Part shown: positions 7,143 through 16,541 of the stretch, in pieces | How the letters are laid out: the number at the start of each line of letters is the position of its first letter | Numbering within the stretch: position 1 is the stretch's first letter | DNA from: a virus | Virus record (IMG/VR): IMGVR_UViG_3300036766_000214 | Coordinates: 1 to 45,020 of that record | Direction: 5' to 3' (one strand) | Length of the DNA: 45,020 bases | Position numbers and translations under genes: made by a program | Notes under the pieces: model-generated | The model's database searches: none | Seen by the model: the letters and a program-made list of their open reading frames with translations, nothing else | What the model was told of the DNA's origin: nothing

Positions 7143-9452
7143 ATGGATACGCCAGTCACGCCGCTTGGTCCTGAGACGACAGACGAGTCCATCATCGCTG
7201 GTGATGTTAAGGAGCCGACACTTCTTAACGATACCGACGAGGGTGCGGCTCTACTGACGCTCATTCAGGAGTATGACCGCGAGGAGGAATTTGCTCGCGG
7301 GAATCTCTTGATGGAGTGGAAGAAACAAATCCGCTATTGGGATGGCTTCTCCTATCTCGCATGGGATGAAGTGGCGCATGACTGGCGGACTCCACAGGAA
7401 ATCTCAGCAGAAGATCCTACAAACGACATCGACCCAAGCATCAACGCGAAGGTCGTCAATATCTACAAGGCACACGGTGAGATTCTCATTGGTGCCCTCT
7501 CATCTGGAACTCCGACTGTTCGTTTCTTCCCTGCCGATGCCGATGACCATGAGGATACGCAGACTGCCAAAGCGTATTCCAAGATTTGCGAACTAATCCA
7601 GCGGCACAATCGTATTCGCCTGTTCTTCATGAAGGCGCTTTACATCCTCTATAATCAGGGGTTTGTGGCGTGCTATAATGAGAGCAAGCAAGACTTCAAG
7701 TATGGCTATACTGAGGAGCCAGAATACGAGGATGTTCCTATAATCGATCGAAGCCTCTACTGTCCTGCATGTGGAGAGTCTCTTAGCCAGGAGCAGCTTC
7801 CCGCTGAGTCTGCCAGCCAACCCACCGAGCCGATGCAATGTAATAACTGCGGTGGTACTGTCCAACCTGAAGCAGAGGATATGCCCTCCAGTGTTCGTCA
7901 GATTTCTGATTACAGTAAGATTCCAAAGTCGCGCGAGTGCCTTGAAGTCTATGGGCCGATGAACGTGAAGGTTCCACTCTGGGCGAGGGATCAGGCTTCA
8001 GTGCCTTATCTCATTCTGGAGACCGAGGAACCTATCACCCTCATGCGCGAGATTTATCCCGAGCTCGCCGACAAAATCAATGACTCCTCGTATCCTGATA
8101 CTCGCGAGAAAGATGCGCGTGTGCCAGTGAGTTATCGAGGAGATTGGCCGCGAAATCTCTGCACAGTCCAGCGTGTTTGGCTCCGACCGTGGGCACTCAA
8201 TCTCTACATGAGAGACCAAGAACTCATGAAGACGATGAAGTCGACCTACAAGAAGGGGCTTTACGTCGTCGTCATCAATGGATCTCTTGCCGCTGAGATC
8301 GTTGAGGATGGACTTGATGAGCACTGGACGATTTCAGAACAACCACTCGCAGAGACTCTCCATCCGCGCGCTATTGGTGCAACGATGGTTCCTCTGCAAG
8401 ATATCGAGAACGAGCTTGACAACATCACGCTCGAAACGATTGAGTTTGGAATGGGTGAGGTCTTTGCTGACCCGAACGTTCTGGACTTTGACTCCTACGG
8501 TAAAGTAGAGGCTAAGCCCGGTCAGATTTCTGCGGCCGTTGCTCCCGTAGGTCAGGGACTCTCGGCTGGCTTCTATGAAGTTAAGCCTGCGACTCTTTCA
8601 CGGGAAGTCGACCTATTCGCTGAAAGGATGAATTCGCGACAGCAGTTTGTTCAGGGAACCTATCCCTCCATCTACGGTGGAACGCTTGAAGGTGGTGGAG
8701 GGACTGCAAGAGAGTATGAGACATCGAAGGCTTCTGCTCTACAGCGGCTTTCGACGACTTGGATTATCCTGCAGGAATGGTATGCTCAGATCATGGGGAA
8801 GGCGACGAAGTCTTACGTTGCCAACATGAAAGGTGATGAGCATGTTGTTCAGGCTCAGGGTTCAAACTTTGTCAACGTTTGGATTCGTCAGAGCGAGTTG
8901 GGTGGAAAGGTAGGAGAGGTTGAACCGGAAGTTTCGGAAGCCTTTCCTGTCTCTTGGTCACAAAAGAGGGATATCCTTCTCAACCTCATGCAGATGGGGA
9001 ATGAAGATATCTCTGCTGTCATCCGTCATCCTGAGAATGCTTCAACTGTCGCTCGTCTAATTGGGGTTCCTGAGCTTTATATCCCAGGCGACGATTCGAG
9101 AAACAAACAGCTTTACGAGATTGCTCAGCTCATCATGAACGCGCCGATTGAGGGAGCGCCAATGATGGGGTTCGACGCAATGAAACAGCCGGGACAGATG
9201 ATGTCCTCAGTTCCTGTCACTCCCGAGCTTGACGACCATGAGGTTGAGGCTGAGATTTGTCGAGCTTGGCTTCGTTCAGAAGTTGGGCTTGACGCGAGAA
9301 CAACGAATCCCCCTGGTTACGCAAACGTCCTCGCTCATCTCAAGGAACATCTGATGTATGAGGCAGCTTCCCAGCCTCCACCAGATGAGGAGGGGGCTGA
9401 GGGGGATACGAAGAAGGACTCAAAGTCTGAGGAAATGTCGGAGCAGATGTAA
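7143..9452 (+). CDS. Portal protein
   Basis: 769 aa, ATG 10 nt after the upstream stop. Long, acidic-helical, with the large-portal layout of short-tailed phages: an N-terminal wing (residues 50-190, with a TPTVRFFPADADD segment), a stem/crown region of long helices around 425-560, and a disordered acidic C-terminal tail. Position between the terminase block and scaffold/capsid supports it. It forms the dodecameric vertex that docks TerL and the tail. Odd feature: residues ~207-240 carry CPAC and CNNC pairs about 28 residues apart, a zinc-ribbon insertion. The TAA overlaps the next ATG (TAATG). Confidence 0.85.
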   Translation: MDTPVTPLGPETTDESIIAGDVKEPTLLNDTDEGAALLTLIQEYDREEEFARGNLLMEWKKQIRYWDGFSYLAWDEVAHDWRTPQEISAEDPTNDIDPSINAKVVNIYKAHGEILIGALSSGTPTVRFFPADADDHEDTQTAKAYSKICELIQRHNRIRLFFMKALYILYNQGFVACYNESKQDFKYGYTEEPEYEDVPIIDRSLYCPACGESLSQEQLPAESASQPTEPMQCNNCGGTVQPEAEDMPSSVRQISDYSKIPKSRECLEVYGPMNVKVPLWARDQASVPYLILETEEPITLMREIYPELADKINDSSYPDTREKDARVPVSYRGDWPRNLCTVQRVWLRPWALNLYMRDQELMKTMKSTYKKGLYVVVINGSLAAEIVEDGLDEHWTISEQPLAETLHPRAIGATMVPLQDIENELDNITLETIEFGMGEVFADPNVLDFDSYGKVEAKPGQISAAVAPVGQGLSAGFYEVKPATLSREVDLFAERMNSRQQFVQGTYPSIYGGTLEGGGGTAREYETSKASALQRLSTTWIILQEWYAQIMGKATKSYVANMKGDEHVVQAQGSNFVNVWIRQSELGGKVGEVEPEVSEAFPVSWSQKRDILLNLMQMGNEDISAVIRHPENASTVARLIGVPELYIPGDDSRNKQLYEIAQLIMNAPIEGAPMMGFDAMKQPGQMMSSVPVTPELDDHEVEAEICRAWLRSEVGLDARTTNPPGYANVLAHLKEHLMYEAASQPPPDEEGAEGDTKKDSKSEEMSEQM

Positions 9453-10168
9453 TGTCATACGCTGCTTATAACACAGGGACGAATACAGCGGATAGTGTAA
9501 CGACGCCGAACGCGACGTTTACGAATCCCTGCAATGTCGTCGTTGCTGTCGTGGCTGAGGGAGATAACGTCGCTCCCGTGATGAGTGATACGAAGTCGAA
9601 TACTTATGTCCTCATCAATAAGATTGCAGCAGGTGCCGATGCTTGGCTTTTCGTTTTCAAGTGTCTCAATGGCACAGGGGGATCAAGCTTTCGTGTGACA
9701 GCCGCAAAGAATGGGAGCAATGCTTCCGTTGCTGTCACGAACATCGCTCTGAATAAGACTACAACGCGCGCAAATCTCGTAAGCTCGGACTTCACAGCTA
9801 ATGATGAGGGCGCGCCGTTTACTACAAACGATTTGAGATTTCATCCCCGCGTGGGTGATGCGCTTGGCGTTGGGATTGCCTCCTTTGGTTTTCCTGATGC
9901 TGTTATTACTCCAGTGCTCGCTGATGGATGGATTCAGCTTGAGCTTTCAGGAGATCGGCAGTTTAGCTTAGTCTTGGCTTACAAGCTCTTTTCACATTTT
10001 CGCGTGGAGAACTTTGCACTTACTCCTGACACGTTGGGCATCGAGGATAGTCCTTATGCCCTCGTCTTGCTGGACTTCACGGAAAAGAATCTCTACGCAG
10101 GTAGTGGGGAACAACCCATGACCGCGGAAACTGGTATGTCAGCCCTAGCGGGTGGAGGAAGGCGATGA
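9452..10168 (+). CDS. Structural protein, beta-rich, unknown
   Basis: 238 aa, coupled to the portal by TAATG and to the next gene by ATGA. Composition is Thr/Asn/Ala/Val-rich with alternating strands and few charges, typical of jelly-roll or Ig-like virion proteins. The C-terminus is Gly-rich (SALAGGGRR). Position between portal and scaffold suggests a head or connector component. No family is recognised. Confidence 0.65.
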   Translation: MSYAAYNTGTNTADSVTTPNATFTNPCNVVVAVVAEGDNVAPVMSDTKSNTYVLINKIAAGADAWLFVFKCLNGTGGSSFRVTAAKNGSNASVAVTNIALNKTTTRANLVSSDFTANDEGAPFTTNDLRFHPRVGDALGVGIASFGFPDAVITPVLADGWIQLELSGDRQFSLVLAYKLFSHFRVENFALTPDTLGIEDSPYALVLLDFTEKNLYAGSGEQPMTAETGMSALAGGGRR

Positions 10169-10545
10169 TTGTCAAGACGACGCGGACAACCCTGCGGAAC
10201 AGTCAGATCAAGGTAGCTTACGGGGCTGCCTCTCATGCTATCGCTGAAGTAGACCTTACTTCCTTAATCGCCGACAAGCCCCTCGTCCTTGTTCTTCATC
10301 GAGTGACTTTTGCTTACTCAGGAACGCCAACAGAGGGGCAGCTTGCGCTCTTCTACGCGCAGGATGGGGAGGAAATCGAAGTGAATCTTTCCATCACAGC
10401 GGCTGGTCCTGGACAGCTCGATTTCCACATCGTTTCTGATTCAGGCGAGGATGGTGGCTACATCGATGCTACCCTTCTCGATGGTGGTTCAGGAGTCGAT
10501 GGTTCAATCCTCGTGGAATACTCAATCGAACCAGCAGGAGACTAG
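10165..10545 (+). CDS. Structural protein, small beta-sandwich candidate
   Basis: 126 aa, start set by ATGA overlap. Strand-rich throughout, with an acidic Gly-containing C-terminal half (GEDGGYIDATLLDGGSGVDG). Likely a minor head protein, by position before the scaffold. Not recognised at family level. Confidence 0.6.
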   Translation: MIVKTTRTTLRNSQIKVAYGAASHAIAEVDLTSLIADKPLVLVLHRVTFAYSGTPTEGQLALFYAQDGEEIEVNLSITAAGPGQLDFHIVSDSGEDGGYIDATLLDGGSGVDGSILVEYSIEPAGD

Positions 10546-10548
10546 CAC

Positions 10549-11865
10549 ATGTATCGACGACACCTACTTTTCCCATTCTACAACGCTGCCAGTGACGGGA
10601 CTGGCGGTGGAGACTCTGGTCTGTCTGAAGACCTTCAAGACATGCAAGACCTTGGCGACGACACTGGTGACGATGACGACACTGGTGACGATGACGACAC
10701 TGGGTCTGGCGATGAAGATGGAGACGGCGAAGGCGCTGATGATGATGGCTCGTCTGATGAGGACGAGGATGCTGGAGACGACAAAGGCGACGAAGGAGAC
10801 GACGACAAAGGGGAGAAAGACGAGAAGGACGGGAAGGACGGAAAAAGCAAGAAAGAAATCGAGGCCAATCTCAGTCCGACTGTCAAGGACCTCAAGTCGA
10901 AGTATCCAAACATCTTCAAGGAGTTTCCATCACTCCGCGCGGCGTTCTTCGACTATCCAAAGTTTCTCGAGGTTTTCCCTGACCCTGACTCGGCTTCTGT
11001 GGCGGCTCAGAAAGCTGAGGAGTTCGACGCAATGGAAGCTGATATCGCAGGAAAGGGTGATGTTGGTATCCTGCTGCGGTCTCTCGAACAGAACAATCCA
11101 AGGGCTCTCTCGAAAGTCATTGGAGGATTTGGTGAGGCCGTAAGAGCAGTCAACGGTGAACTCTACGCGAAGCTCGCAGTTCCTTTCATCGATGAGGCGC
11201 TTTATCTCGCTTTTTCGCATGGTGAAAAGGTTGGTGGTCAGACAGGCAAGAATCTTCAGCTTGCTGCTCGTCACATCGCTAACTACATGCACGGCAACGG
11301 TGGAGAAATCGCAGCGCCGAAAGTCGGAGCGAGAAGGGAAGAGCCCTCAGAGGCAGAAGTCGAGCTGCAACACGAGAGGGAAGACCGCGATAAGGAACGG
11401 CTCGAAGTTGCTGGCGACCGAATCATGAAGGCTATCGAGCCTGAAATCAATACGGTCATCGGTAACAAACTCGATCAATTGACTCCTTTCGAGAAGCGTC
11501 AGGTCGTTAAGGAAACACGAAACGAGCTTGACCGTGTTCTCTCGGAAGACAAAGGATTCCAATCTACCCTCGCCGGACTGTGGAAGAGGGCAAAAGCAGC
11601 TGGATATAGCAGTGACTCAATGTCGAGAATCAAACGCACGTGGCTCGACCGTGCAAAAGTCACTGCTCCCGGTATACGGAACAAACTCCTCAAGGAGGCT
11701 CTTGATGCTCGGTCCGACAAGGGCGACTCAAAGGACGACAAAGGACGAAAGCGAACTTTCCCGTCTCAGGGTGGTGGACGTGGCGGTGGGTCAGGCTCTA
11801 AGGTTCTCGATCCGACCAAAATCGATTGGAGCAAGACTTCCGACATAGACATCATCAACGGGTAG
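10549..11865 (+). CDS. Scaffolding protein
   Basis: 438 aa. Residues ~30-105 are an extreme acidic, Gly/Asp/Glu tract with an exact 18-bp DNA repeat encoding DTGDDD twice, followed by a Lys-rich stretch. Residues 110-300 contain helical segments; the C-terminal third is basic helical with a Gly-rich linker and a short final segment (KIDWSKTSDIDIING). Acidic, helical, flexible, and immediately upstream of the capsid gene: this fits the internal scaffold that directs prohead assembly and leaves before packaging. The call rests on position and composition rather than a motif. Confidence 0.8.
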   Translation: MYRRHLLFPFYNAASDGTGGGDSGLSEDLQDMQDLGDDTGDDDDTGDDDDTGSGDEDGDGEGADDDGSSDEDEDAGDDKGDEGDDDKGEKDEKDGKDGKSKKEIEANLSPTVKDLKSKYPNIFKEFPSLRAAFFDYPKFLEVFPDPDSASVAAQKAEEFDAMEADIAGKGDVGILLRSLEQNNPRALSKVIGGFGEAVRAVNGELYAKLAVPFIDEALYLAFSHGEKVGGQTGKNLQLAARHIANYMHGNGGEIAAPKVGARREEPSEAEVELQHEREDRDKERLEVAGDRIMKAIEPEINTVIGNKLDQLTPFEKRQVVKETRNELDRVLSEDKGFQSTLAGLWKRAKAAGYSSDSMSRIKRTWLDRAKVTAPGIRNKLLKEALDARSDKGDSKDDKGRKRTFPSQGGGRGGGSGSKVLDPTKIDWSKTSDIDIING

Positions 11866-11871
11866 TAGGAC

Positions 11872-11884
11872 CAGTCCTGGACTG
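11872..11884 (+). promoter_or_regulatory. Short hairpin before the capsid gene
   Basis: CAGTCC-T-GGACTG is a perfect 13-nt inverted repeat just after the scaffold stop and before the capsid SD (GTAAGGA). The loop is too short for a stable hairpin and there is no U-tract, so it may be a processing or stability element, or chance. Confidence 0.25.
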
Positions 11885-11899
11885 TAAGGAAAAGCAAAC

Positions 11900-13153
11900 A
11901 TGGCTCAGACCGAATCACAGGTCGTGGCTGCGGAATTGGAGAGAGTCGACTCCAAGGTTCCGCTCCTTTTCGAGCGCGATGCGATGTTCTACGCGAACGT
12001 CGAGAAGCGCCCGGTCGAAAAGGTTTCAGCCCGCGACATGAGGATTCCATTGGAAATCCGACCGGGTGGCCTCTTCGGCTACTTTGACTCGGCAGGTGGA
12101 GACCTCGGCCGCGGTGAGGGTCCGACGTTCGAGAAAGCGACAATCTCCACGGTGAACTTCAAGTATGCCGTGGAATACCACAAGAAGGCTGACTGGGCGA
12201 CTGACGATGCTCGTAAGAGCGTGGTCCAGAGCGTTCGTCATCTTCTCGCCGTTGCGATGAAGGAATTCCGTCGCATGGTGGATGCCAACCTCATGACCGC
12301 TGGCGATGGTGTCATTGGCACTGTCTCGGCTGTCTCGGGCACTGGCCCCTACACGTTGACTCTTGGCACGGATGGGTTTGGCACACGTCTCATCCGCATC
12401 GGTCAGAAGGTCAACGTCTACGATTCAACCGTGGCAACAAGTCGAACGGCTGGTGACGAGCGTTCGGTCACGAGCATCGACCCTGACGCGAAGACAATCA
12501 CCATTGGTGGCGGTGTCATCACTGGCATCACCGCGGGTGACAAGATCGTGGCTTCGGGTCTCACGGGTGCGAATCCGACGGGTATCTACGGCGTTCCCTA
12601 CCACCACAACTCGGCTTCAACCGGGACGTGGCTGTCTCTGGACCGCTCGACCTACCCTGAGATTCGCTCGAATCGCATCAACGCAGGTGGCGGACTTGGT
12701 CTTACCCATGCTCGGCGCGCACTGAACAAGATTCAGGAGCGTCTCGGTATGGAGAACGGGACCAAGATGCAGGCGTGGATGCATCCGTGTCAGGCGCAGG
12801 CTTACGAGGAGTTGGGCCAGCTCGTCCAGCTTATCAACAAGACTCCGTCTGCCAACGAGAAGCTGGACCTCTACTTCGACGTTCAGCAGCTCGCCGGAAT
12901 CCCGGTGAAGAAGCACTTCAACTGGGACAAGACCCGCATCGACTTCATCGTGAATGAGGTGTGGGGTCGCGCTGAGATGCGTCCTGCCGGGTTCTACGAG
13001 GAGGAAGGTCGACGCCTCTTCGAAGTTCGCGGACCCTCGGGTGGTGTTGCTGCGGCGACCCTGTTCTATCTGGTCGCTTCGTTCAACACTTTCATCAACC
13101 AGCCTCCGGGAACCGCGTATATCTCGGACCTTTCCGTCCCGACGGGATACTAG
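11900..13153 (+). CDS. Major capsid protein
   Basis: 417 aa with a TAAGGA SD. The layout fits a HK97-fold capsid protein of the large, N4-gp56-like type: an N-terminal arm (residues 1-60), an E-loop/P-domain with an early KADWATDDARKSV helix, a strand-rich Gly/Thr insertion (about 145-225) and a conserved C-terminal A-domain with a Phe/Asn-rich end (VASFNTFINQPPGTAYI). Codons are the most biased towards C/G-ending in the window, as expected of the most highly expressed gene. A terminator follows one gene later at 13494. Confidence 0.88.
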   Translation: MAQTESQVVAAELERVDSKVPLLFERDAMFYANVEKRPVEKVSARDMRIPLEIRPGGLFGYFDSAGGDLGRGEGPTFEKATISTVNFKYAVEYHKKADWATDDARKSVVQSVRHLLAVAMKEFRRMVDANLMTAGDGVIGTVSAVSGTGPYTLTLGTDGFGTRLIRIGQKVNVYDSTVATSRTAGDERSVTSIDPDAKTITIGGGVITGITAGDKIVASGLTGANPTGIYGVPYHHNSASTGTWLSLDRSTYPEIRSNRINAGGGLGLTHARRALNKIQERLGMENGTKMQAWMHPCQAQAYEELGQLVQLINKTPSANEKLDLYFDVQQLAGIPVKKHFNWDKTRIDFIVNEVWGRAEMRPAGFYEEEGRRLFEVRGPSGGVAAATLFYLVASFNTFINQPPGTAYISDLSVPTGY

Positions 13154-13162
13154 GAGGAAGCA

Positions 13163-13483
13163 ATGGCCCAAGAGTATCCCGAACGGTTTGGAGTGGGTGG
13201 GGTCAACAATGGTATCGTTGGTGCGACTATCGTCTCCGAGACGGCAGCCACCATCGTTATCACGCACAAGATCCACATGCTCTCCGGGACCGGTGCGATG
13301 TCCTCAATCACTCCGCCCTGGCCGACGTTCGCGGGGACCATTCTCCTGATTCCCACGGGCATCTGCACCTTCACTTCGACTGGTAACGTCCGACTCGCCA
13401 TCACCACGGTTGCACAACAGGCGCTCGAGCTTGCCTACAATCCGGTGACGGGCTACTGGTATCCGGTCGGCGACGTTTCATAG
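13163..13483 (+). CDS. Head decoration-like protein
   Basis: 106 aa with an excellent AGGAGGAAGCA SD, so highly expressed. All-beta; the segment TFAGTILLIPTGICTFTSTG followed by TTVAQQ and a YWYP-like end resembles small phage surface or head-fibre proteins known to me by pattern only. It shares the capsid gene's strong codon bias and sits between it and a terminator, consistent with a near-stoichiometric capsid decoration protein. Confidence 0.6.
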   Translation: MAQEYPERFGVGGVNNGIVGATIVSETAATIVITHKIHMLSGTGAMSSITPPWPTFAGTILLIPTGICTFTSTGNVRLAITTVAQQALELAYNPVTGYWYPVGDVS

Positions 13484-13493
13484 CTCTTTCTCA

Positions 13494-13521
13494 GGGGGAG
13501 GGGTTTAATCGCCTCTCCCCC
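13494..13521 (+). terminator. Strong hairpin terminator after capsid genes
   Basis: A 10-bp stem (GGGGGAGGGG with CCTCTCCCCC, one G-U pair) and an 8-nt loop, followed by GATTTC. The U-tract is short, so it may reduce rather than end transcription into the tail genes. Confidence 0.65.
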
Positions 13522-13534
13522 GATTTCTACATAT

Positions 13535-14164
13535 ATGACAGACCTTGTCGTAATAGACGCCATCAATAAGTCGTTGAAGTTGAAGTATCGAGTCTTCGAT
13601 GGTCGACCACTTTTTCGCGTCGTCTGGAGCAATGACCAACTGGAGATTCGCAAGGGAACTTACACTGACTGGTATGGCACAATCATGATTCGGCAGGAGT
13701 ATCAGGCCGTTCGTGAGGTGAAGAAATACTGGTATCTTAAGACTCCTTGCTGGGTGCTTGAGAAGCTCGTTTTCATCAATGGAGTTCAGGCACTCAAGGA
13801 TATTCAAGAAGAACTCGTAAACGCGCGCAACGGAGTCTATGAGACGCTCTACGCGTTTCAGAAAGAGGATGGGACTCCACTTCCCGTTGTGCATGACATC
13901 ATCGAGTTTATCATTCACGCAGTTCATAACCCGAAGAAACTGACGGAGAGTGACTACTACGACATTGAGAAGAAGCAAGAACAATCCGAGGTCAGCTACT
14001 TTGAGGAACAGCTTGGGCAAGATGCTCGCTCTGACCTCTTTGTCTTTGAAAACTCGTCGTTTGTAAGTTCGAATCAGCTGAAGTGGAAGAAAGAAAACCA
14101 ATACATCGAGCCACTGAACCAGATTGAAGGAGTCTCCAATGGACCCGTTGTCACCCTCTCTTGA
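13535..14164 (+). CDS. Conserved-type phage protein, unknown
   Basis: 209 aa. The N-terminal half has an aromatic, strand-rich pattern (VDGRPLFRVVWSNDQLEIRKG type, then VREVKKYWYLK and CWVLEKLVF) that I associate with small conserved proteins of podovirus-like head-tail regions. The C-terminal half is helical and acidic. There is no clear SD, only a pyrimidine-rich leader after the hairpin. Likely a structural or assembly factor. Confidence 0.65.
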   Translation: MTDLVVIDAINKSLKLKYRVFDGRPLFRVVWSNDQLEIRKGTYTDWYGTIMIRQEYQAVREVKKYWYLKTPCWVLEKLVFINGVQALKDIQEELVNARNGVYETLYAFQKEDGTPLPVVHDIIEFIIHAVHNPKKLTESDYYDIEKKQEQSEVSYFEEQLGQDARSDLFVFENSSFVSSNQLKWKKENQYIEPLNQIEGVSNGPVVTLS

Positions 14165-14795
14165 CGATTACTCGACTGTTGTCTCCATCCTCCCTGTCCG
14201 ACTGAGCGACAAGAAGCCCGGATTGATTCCAGGCACCTACGAGCTTGAAGCAGTAAAAGATCCAATGACAGAATACTCGTCGTTGGTCATCGGAAGGGCC
14301 AAGTTTCCAGTCTACATCGACGAGAATCGACCCTCGCTGATGGTGCCTGAACCGTCTGACCGCGTTGCTGCTGCCATCGTTCGCGACTACAAAGTTGCAA
14401 TGGATGGCTATAATCCTCCTGTTGCTGAGCCTGGGCTCTTCTGGGTTCGCGGAGGACATGAGCACGCGACGATTGGAAAGAAGTTTGCGGCCGAACTCAC
14501 CGAAGCGCGTAAGCGTCAGATTGAGTGGTTCAAGTTCATCATTTCTCGAGCAGACGACGACTGGGAAAAGTATCATATGCGTCGGATGATTACGGGACTT
14601 CAGCGAATCGCGTGTCAGCTGATGAAGCTCGATCGTCCCTGGAGCATCGACGTTCAGTTCGATGCGGCGCAGTCCTCGGGATACGTCAAGTGCCCATTCT
14701 GCTTTGGAGAGGTTCATCCCGAGGCAGTCCTGTGTATGCACTGTCGGAACGTGCTCAACGAGGCGAAGCACAAGGTTTTACTCACAGTGAAGTAG
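14139..14795 (+). CDS. Zinc-ribbon protein of the connector region
   Basis: 218 aa from the ATG at 14139 (GAAGGAG SD 7 nt upstream), overlapping the previous gene by 26 bp. The N-terminal part is strand-rich, a central helical region follows (EARKRQIEWFKFIISRADDDWEK), and the C-terminus has CPFC and CMHC pairs 16 residues apart, a zinc ribbon. Many phages carry such proteins near the connector; the role is unknown. The zinc site may bind nucleic acid or only stabilise the fold. Confidence 0.7.
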   Translation: MDPLSPSLDDYSTVVSILPVRLSDKKPGLIPGTYELEAVKDPMTEYSSLVIGRAKFPVYIDENRPSLMVPEPSDRVAAAIVRDYKVAMDGYNPPVAEPGLFWVRGGHEHATIGKKFAAELTEARKRQIEWFKFIISRADDDWEKYHMRRMITGLQRIACQLMKLDRPWSIDVQFDAAQSSGYVKCPFCFGEVHPEAVLCMHCRNVLNEAKHKVLLTVK

Positions 14796-14836
14796 GCTTT
14801 GCTCGTAGGGAAAGAAGTTCGGAGGGCGAATCACTT

Positions 14837-15490
14837 ATGGCTTTGACCTTTGCAACTCCCCTCGCGGAAGCTAGGGCGATGTTGAATGACCTTGACGGAG
14901 CTATATACACTGACGCGCTCATGATCAAGCTCGGGGCTAAAGTCTACCGTGAACTACAGACCAAGCTTGCCAAGATGGGGATTGGTGCTGTCAAGGAAAT
15001 CTCTTCGGCAGTTGACGTAGCTGCGGGGACAGTGGTTCTCTCGGATGGAGCTGGACTTCCTTCGGATATTCTCTATCCAATCGAGCTTAAAGAACGTGCG
15101 GATGGAGCTATAGTTTGGCCGACCGAATCGAACATGAGCGAGCGAGACTGGGAGCCTAATATTCCTCTCATCGCTGAGCTTCAATACTGGGCTTGGCGTG
15201 AGGAGCAAATTAAGTTCCCCGGTGCTACTACTGCTCGGGAAGTTCTCATTCGGTATGCCAAATCGCTCGGAACAATTACTCTTACTACTTCTAACATCCT
15301 CGTTCTAAACTGTGAGACTTGGTTTGCTCAAAGATTAGCGTCGATTGCGGCTCTGGCTCTTAGCAATCCAACTCGTGCTACTGCTTTGGCTATCGACTTG
15401 ACTACGACATGGAATGATTTTGCTACGACATTGGTTCGTCGGAAGCAGTCCATTCCAGTGCGTCGACGCAGAACTCGGTATCGGAGGTAG
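14837..15490 (+). CDS. Head-tail adaptor candidate
   Basis: 217 aa; GGAGGG lies about 11 nt upstream of ATG 14837. The N-terminus is helical (LAEARAMLNDLDGAIYTDALM), the middle strand-rich, and the C-terminus ends in a basic run (RRRRTRYRR). Helical-bundle adaptors of this size dock below the portal in P22/T7-like tails; this is an inference from size, fold pattern and position between portal/capsid genes and the nozzle-like protein. Confidence 0.6.
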   Translation: MALTFATPLAEARAMLNDLDGAIYTDALMIKLGAKVYRELQTKLAKMGIGAVKEISSAVDVAAGTVVLSDGAGLPSDILYPIELKERADGAIVWPTESNMSERDWEPNIPLIAELQYWAWREEQIKFPGATTAREVLIRYAKSLGTITLTTSNILVLNCETWFAQRLASIAALALSNPTRATALAIDLTTTWNDFATTLVRRKQSIPVRRRRTRYRR

Positions 15491-15499
15491 TTAGATAGG

Positions 15500-15539
15500 C
15501 TACTAGGGCATGGGCCTGCGTTTTGACGCGAACTAGTAG
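15500..15539 (+). promoter_or_regulatory. Nested inverted repeat before the beta-helix gene
   Basis: CTACTAG (15500-15506) pairs with CTAGTAG (15533-15539) around an inner hairpin GCGT-TTTG-ACGC. There is no U-tract. It could be an RNase processing site or weak attenuator separating transcript segments. Confidence 0.35.
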
Positions 15540-15553
15540 CTGGGAGAATCAAA

Positions 15554-16534
15554 ATGGCAAGACCTCGTGGCTTTCGCGGACTGGGGATGATCAACCAGTT
15601 CGCTCAGATGACCCTCCTCGACAAGGGCATCTTCGGACCGTTCAGGGTCTTCTGGGTTGACCCCGCGAATGGCAGCGACCAGCGGTCAGGTATCACTCCT
15701 GATGAAGCCCTCGCAACGTTAGGGGAAGCTCACAATCGCTGCACAGCAGGCATGAACGATGTCGTCGTTCTTGTCAGCGACGGTTCGATAACCGGAACTG
15801 CACGTCTCTCGACAACTCTCACCTGGAGCAAGAACGCGACGCATCTCATTGGCGTTGGTGCTCCCTCAATGAACAACCGCGCACGTATCGCTCAGCTTTC
15901 AGGAGCGACAGCGGTAGCCGCGTTTGTCGTCGTGACGGCGAGCGGTTGCATCTTCAAGAACTTCTCCGTCTTCAACGACATGGCAATCGCAGGCCAAATC
16001 ACGTGGGATGACCAGGCTGGACGCAACTACTACGAGGACGTGTTCCTTGGTGGTATGGGCGATGCGACCTCGGCTCACTCGACCACCTCACGTGTTCTGC
16101 GACTCGGTGGAGCATCGGCAGCGGGAGAGAACATCTTCCGACGCTGCACGATCGGCCTCGATACCTCGCTGGGAGCGGGGCGTGACGTGGCCAATGCGAC
16201 AATCGAATTCTCTGGCGGCTCCAAGCGCAATCGATTCGAGGACTGCTTCTTCGACATCAGCGCCAAGGCGACCACTGCACTTCACATCATCTCCTCAGGT
16301 GTAAACCCACTTGAGACGTTTCAGATGTTCAATCGTTGCATTTTCCACAATCCGTATCCCCACTCATCGGCGTCGCTGATGGCGGCGGTTGCGACGTTGG
16401 CGGCGAATGGCAACGGTCGACTCATCATGAACGACTGCAAGCGATACGGTGCAACCAAGTGGGGCACTGACGCAACATCAACAGCACAAATCTACGAGAA
16501 TCCGGCAAACGGCATTGGACTCGTAGCGACGTAG
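15554..16534 (+). CDS. Right-handed beta-helix virion protein
   Basis: 326 aa with a GGGAGAATCAAA SD. After a 30-residue head, it shows the pectate-lyase-like pattern: repeated strands of about 20-25 residues with turns (WVDPANGSDQRSG, VVLVSDGSITG, GCIFKNFSVFND, NRFEDCFFDIS, FNRCIFHNP). This fold is typical of tailspikes and other phage surface proteins. No catalytic signature for depolymerase activity can be seen. It lies between the adaptor and nozzle-like genes, so it may be a tail-hub or surface protein rather than the terminal spike. Confidence 0.7.
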   Translation: MARPRGFRGLGMINQFAQMTLLDKGIFGPFRVFWVDPANGSDQRSGITPDEALATLGEAHNRCTAGMNDVVVLVSDGSITGTARLSTTLTWSKNATHLIGVGAPSMNNRARIAQLSGATAVAAFVVVTASGCIFKNFSVFNDMAIAGQITWDDQAGRNYYEDVFLGGMGDATSAHSTTSRVLRLGGASAAGENIFRRCTIGLDTSLGAGRDVANATIEFSGGSKRNRFEDCFFDISAKATTALHIISSGVNPLETFQMFNRCIFHNPYPHSSASLMAAVATLAANGNGRLIMNDCKRYGATKWGTDATSTAQIYENPANGIGLVAT

Positions 16535-16541
16535 GAGAGTC

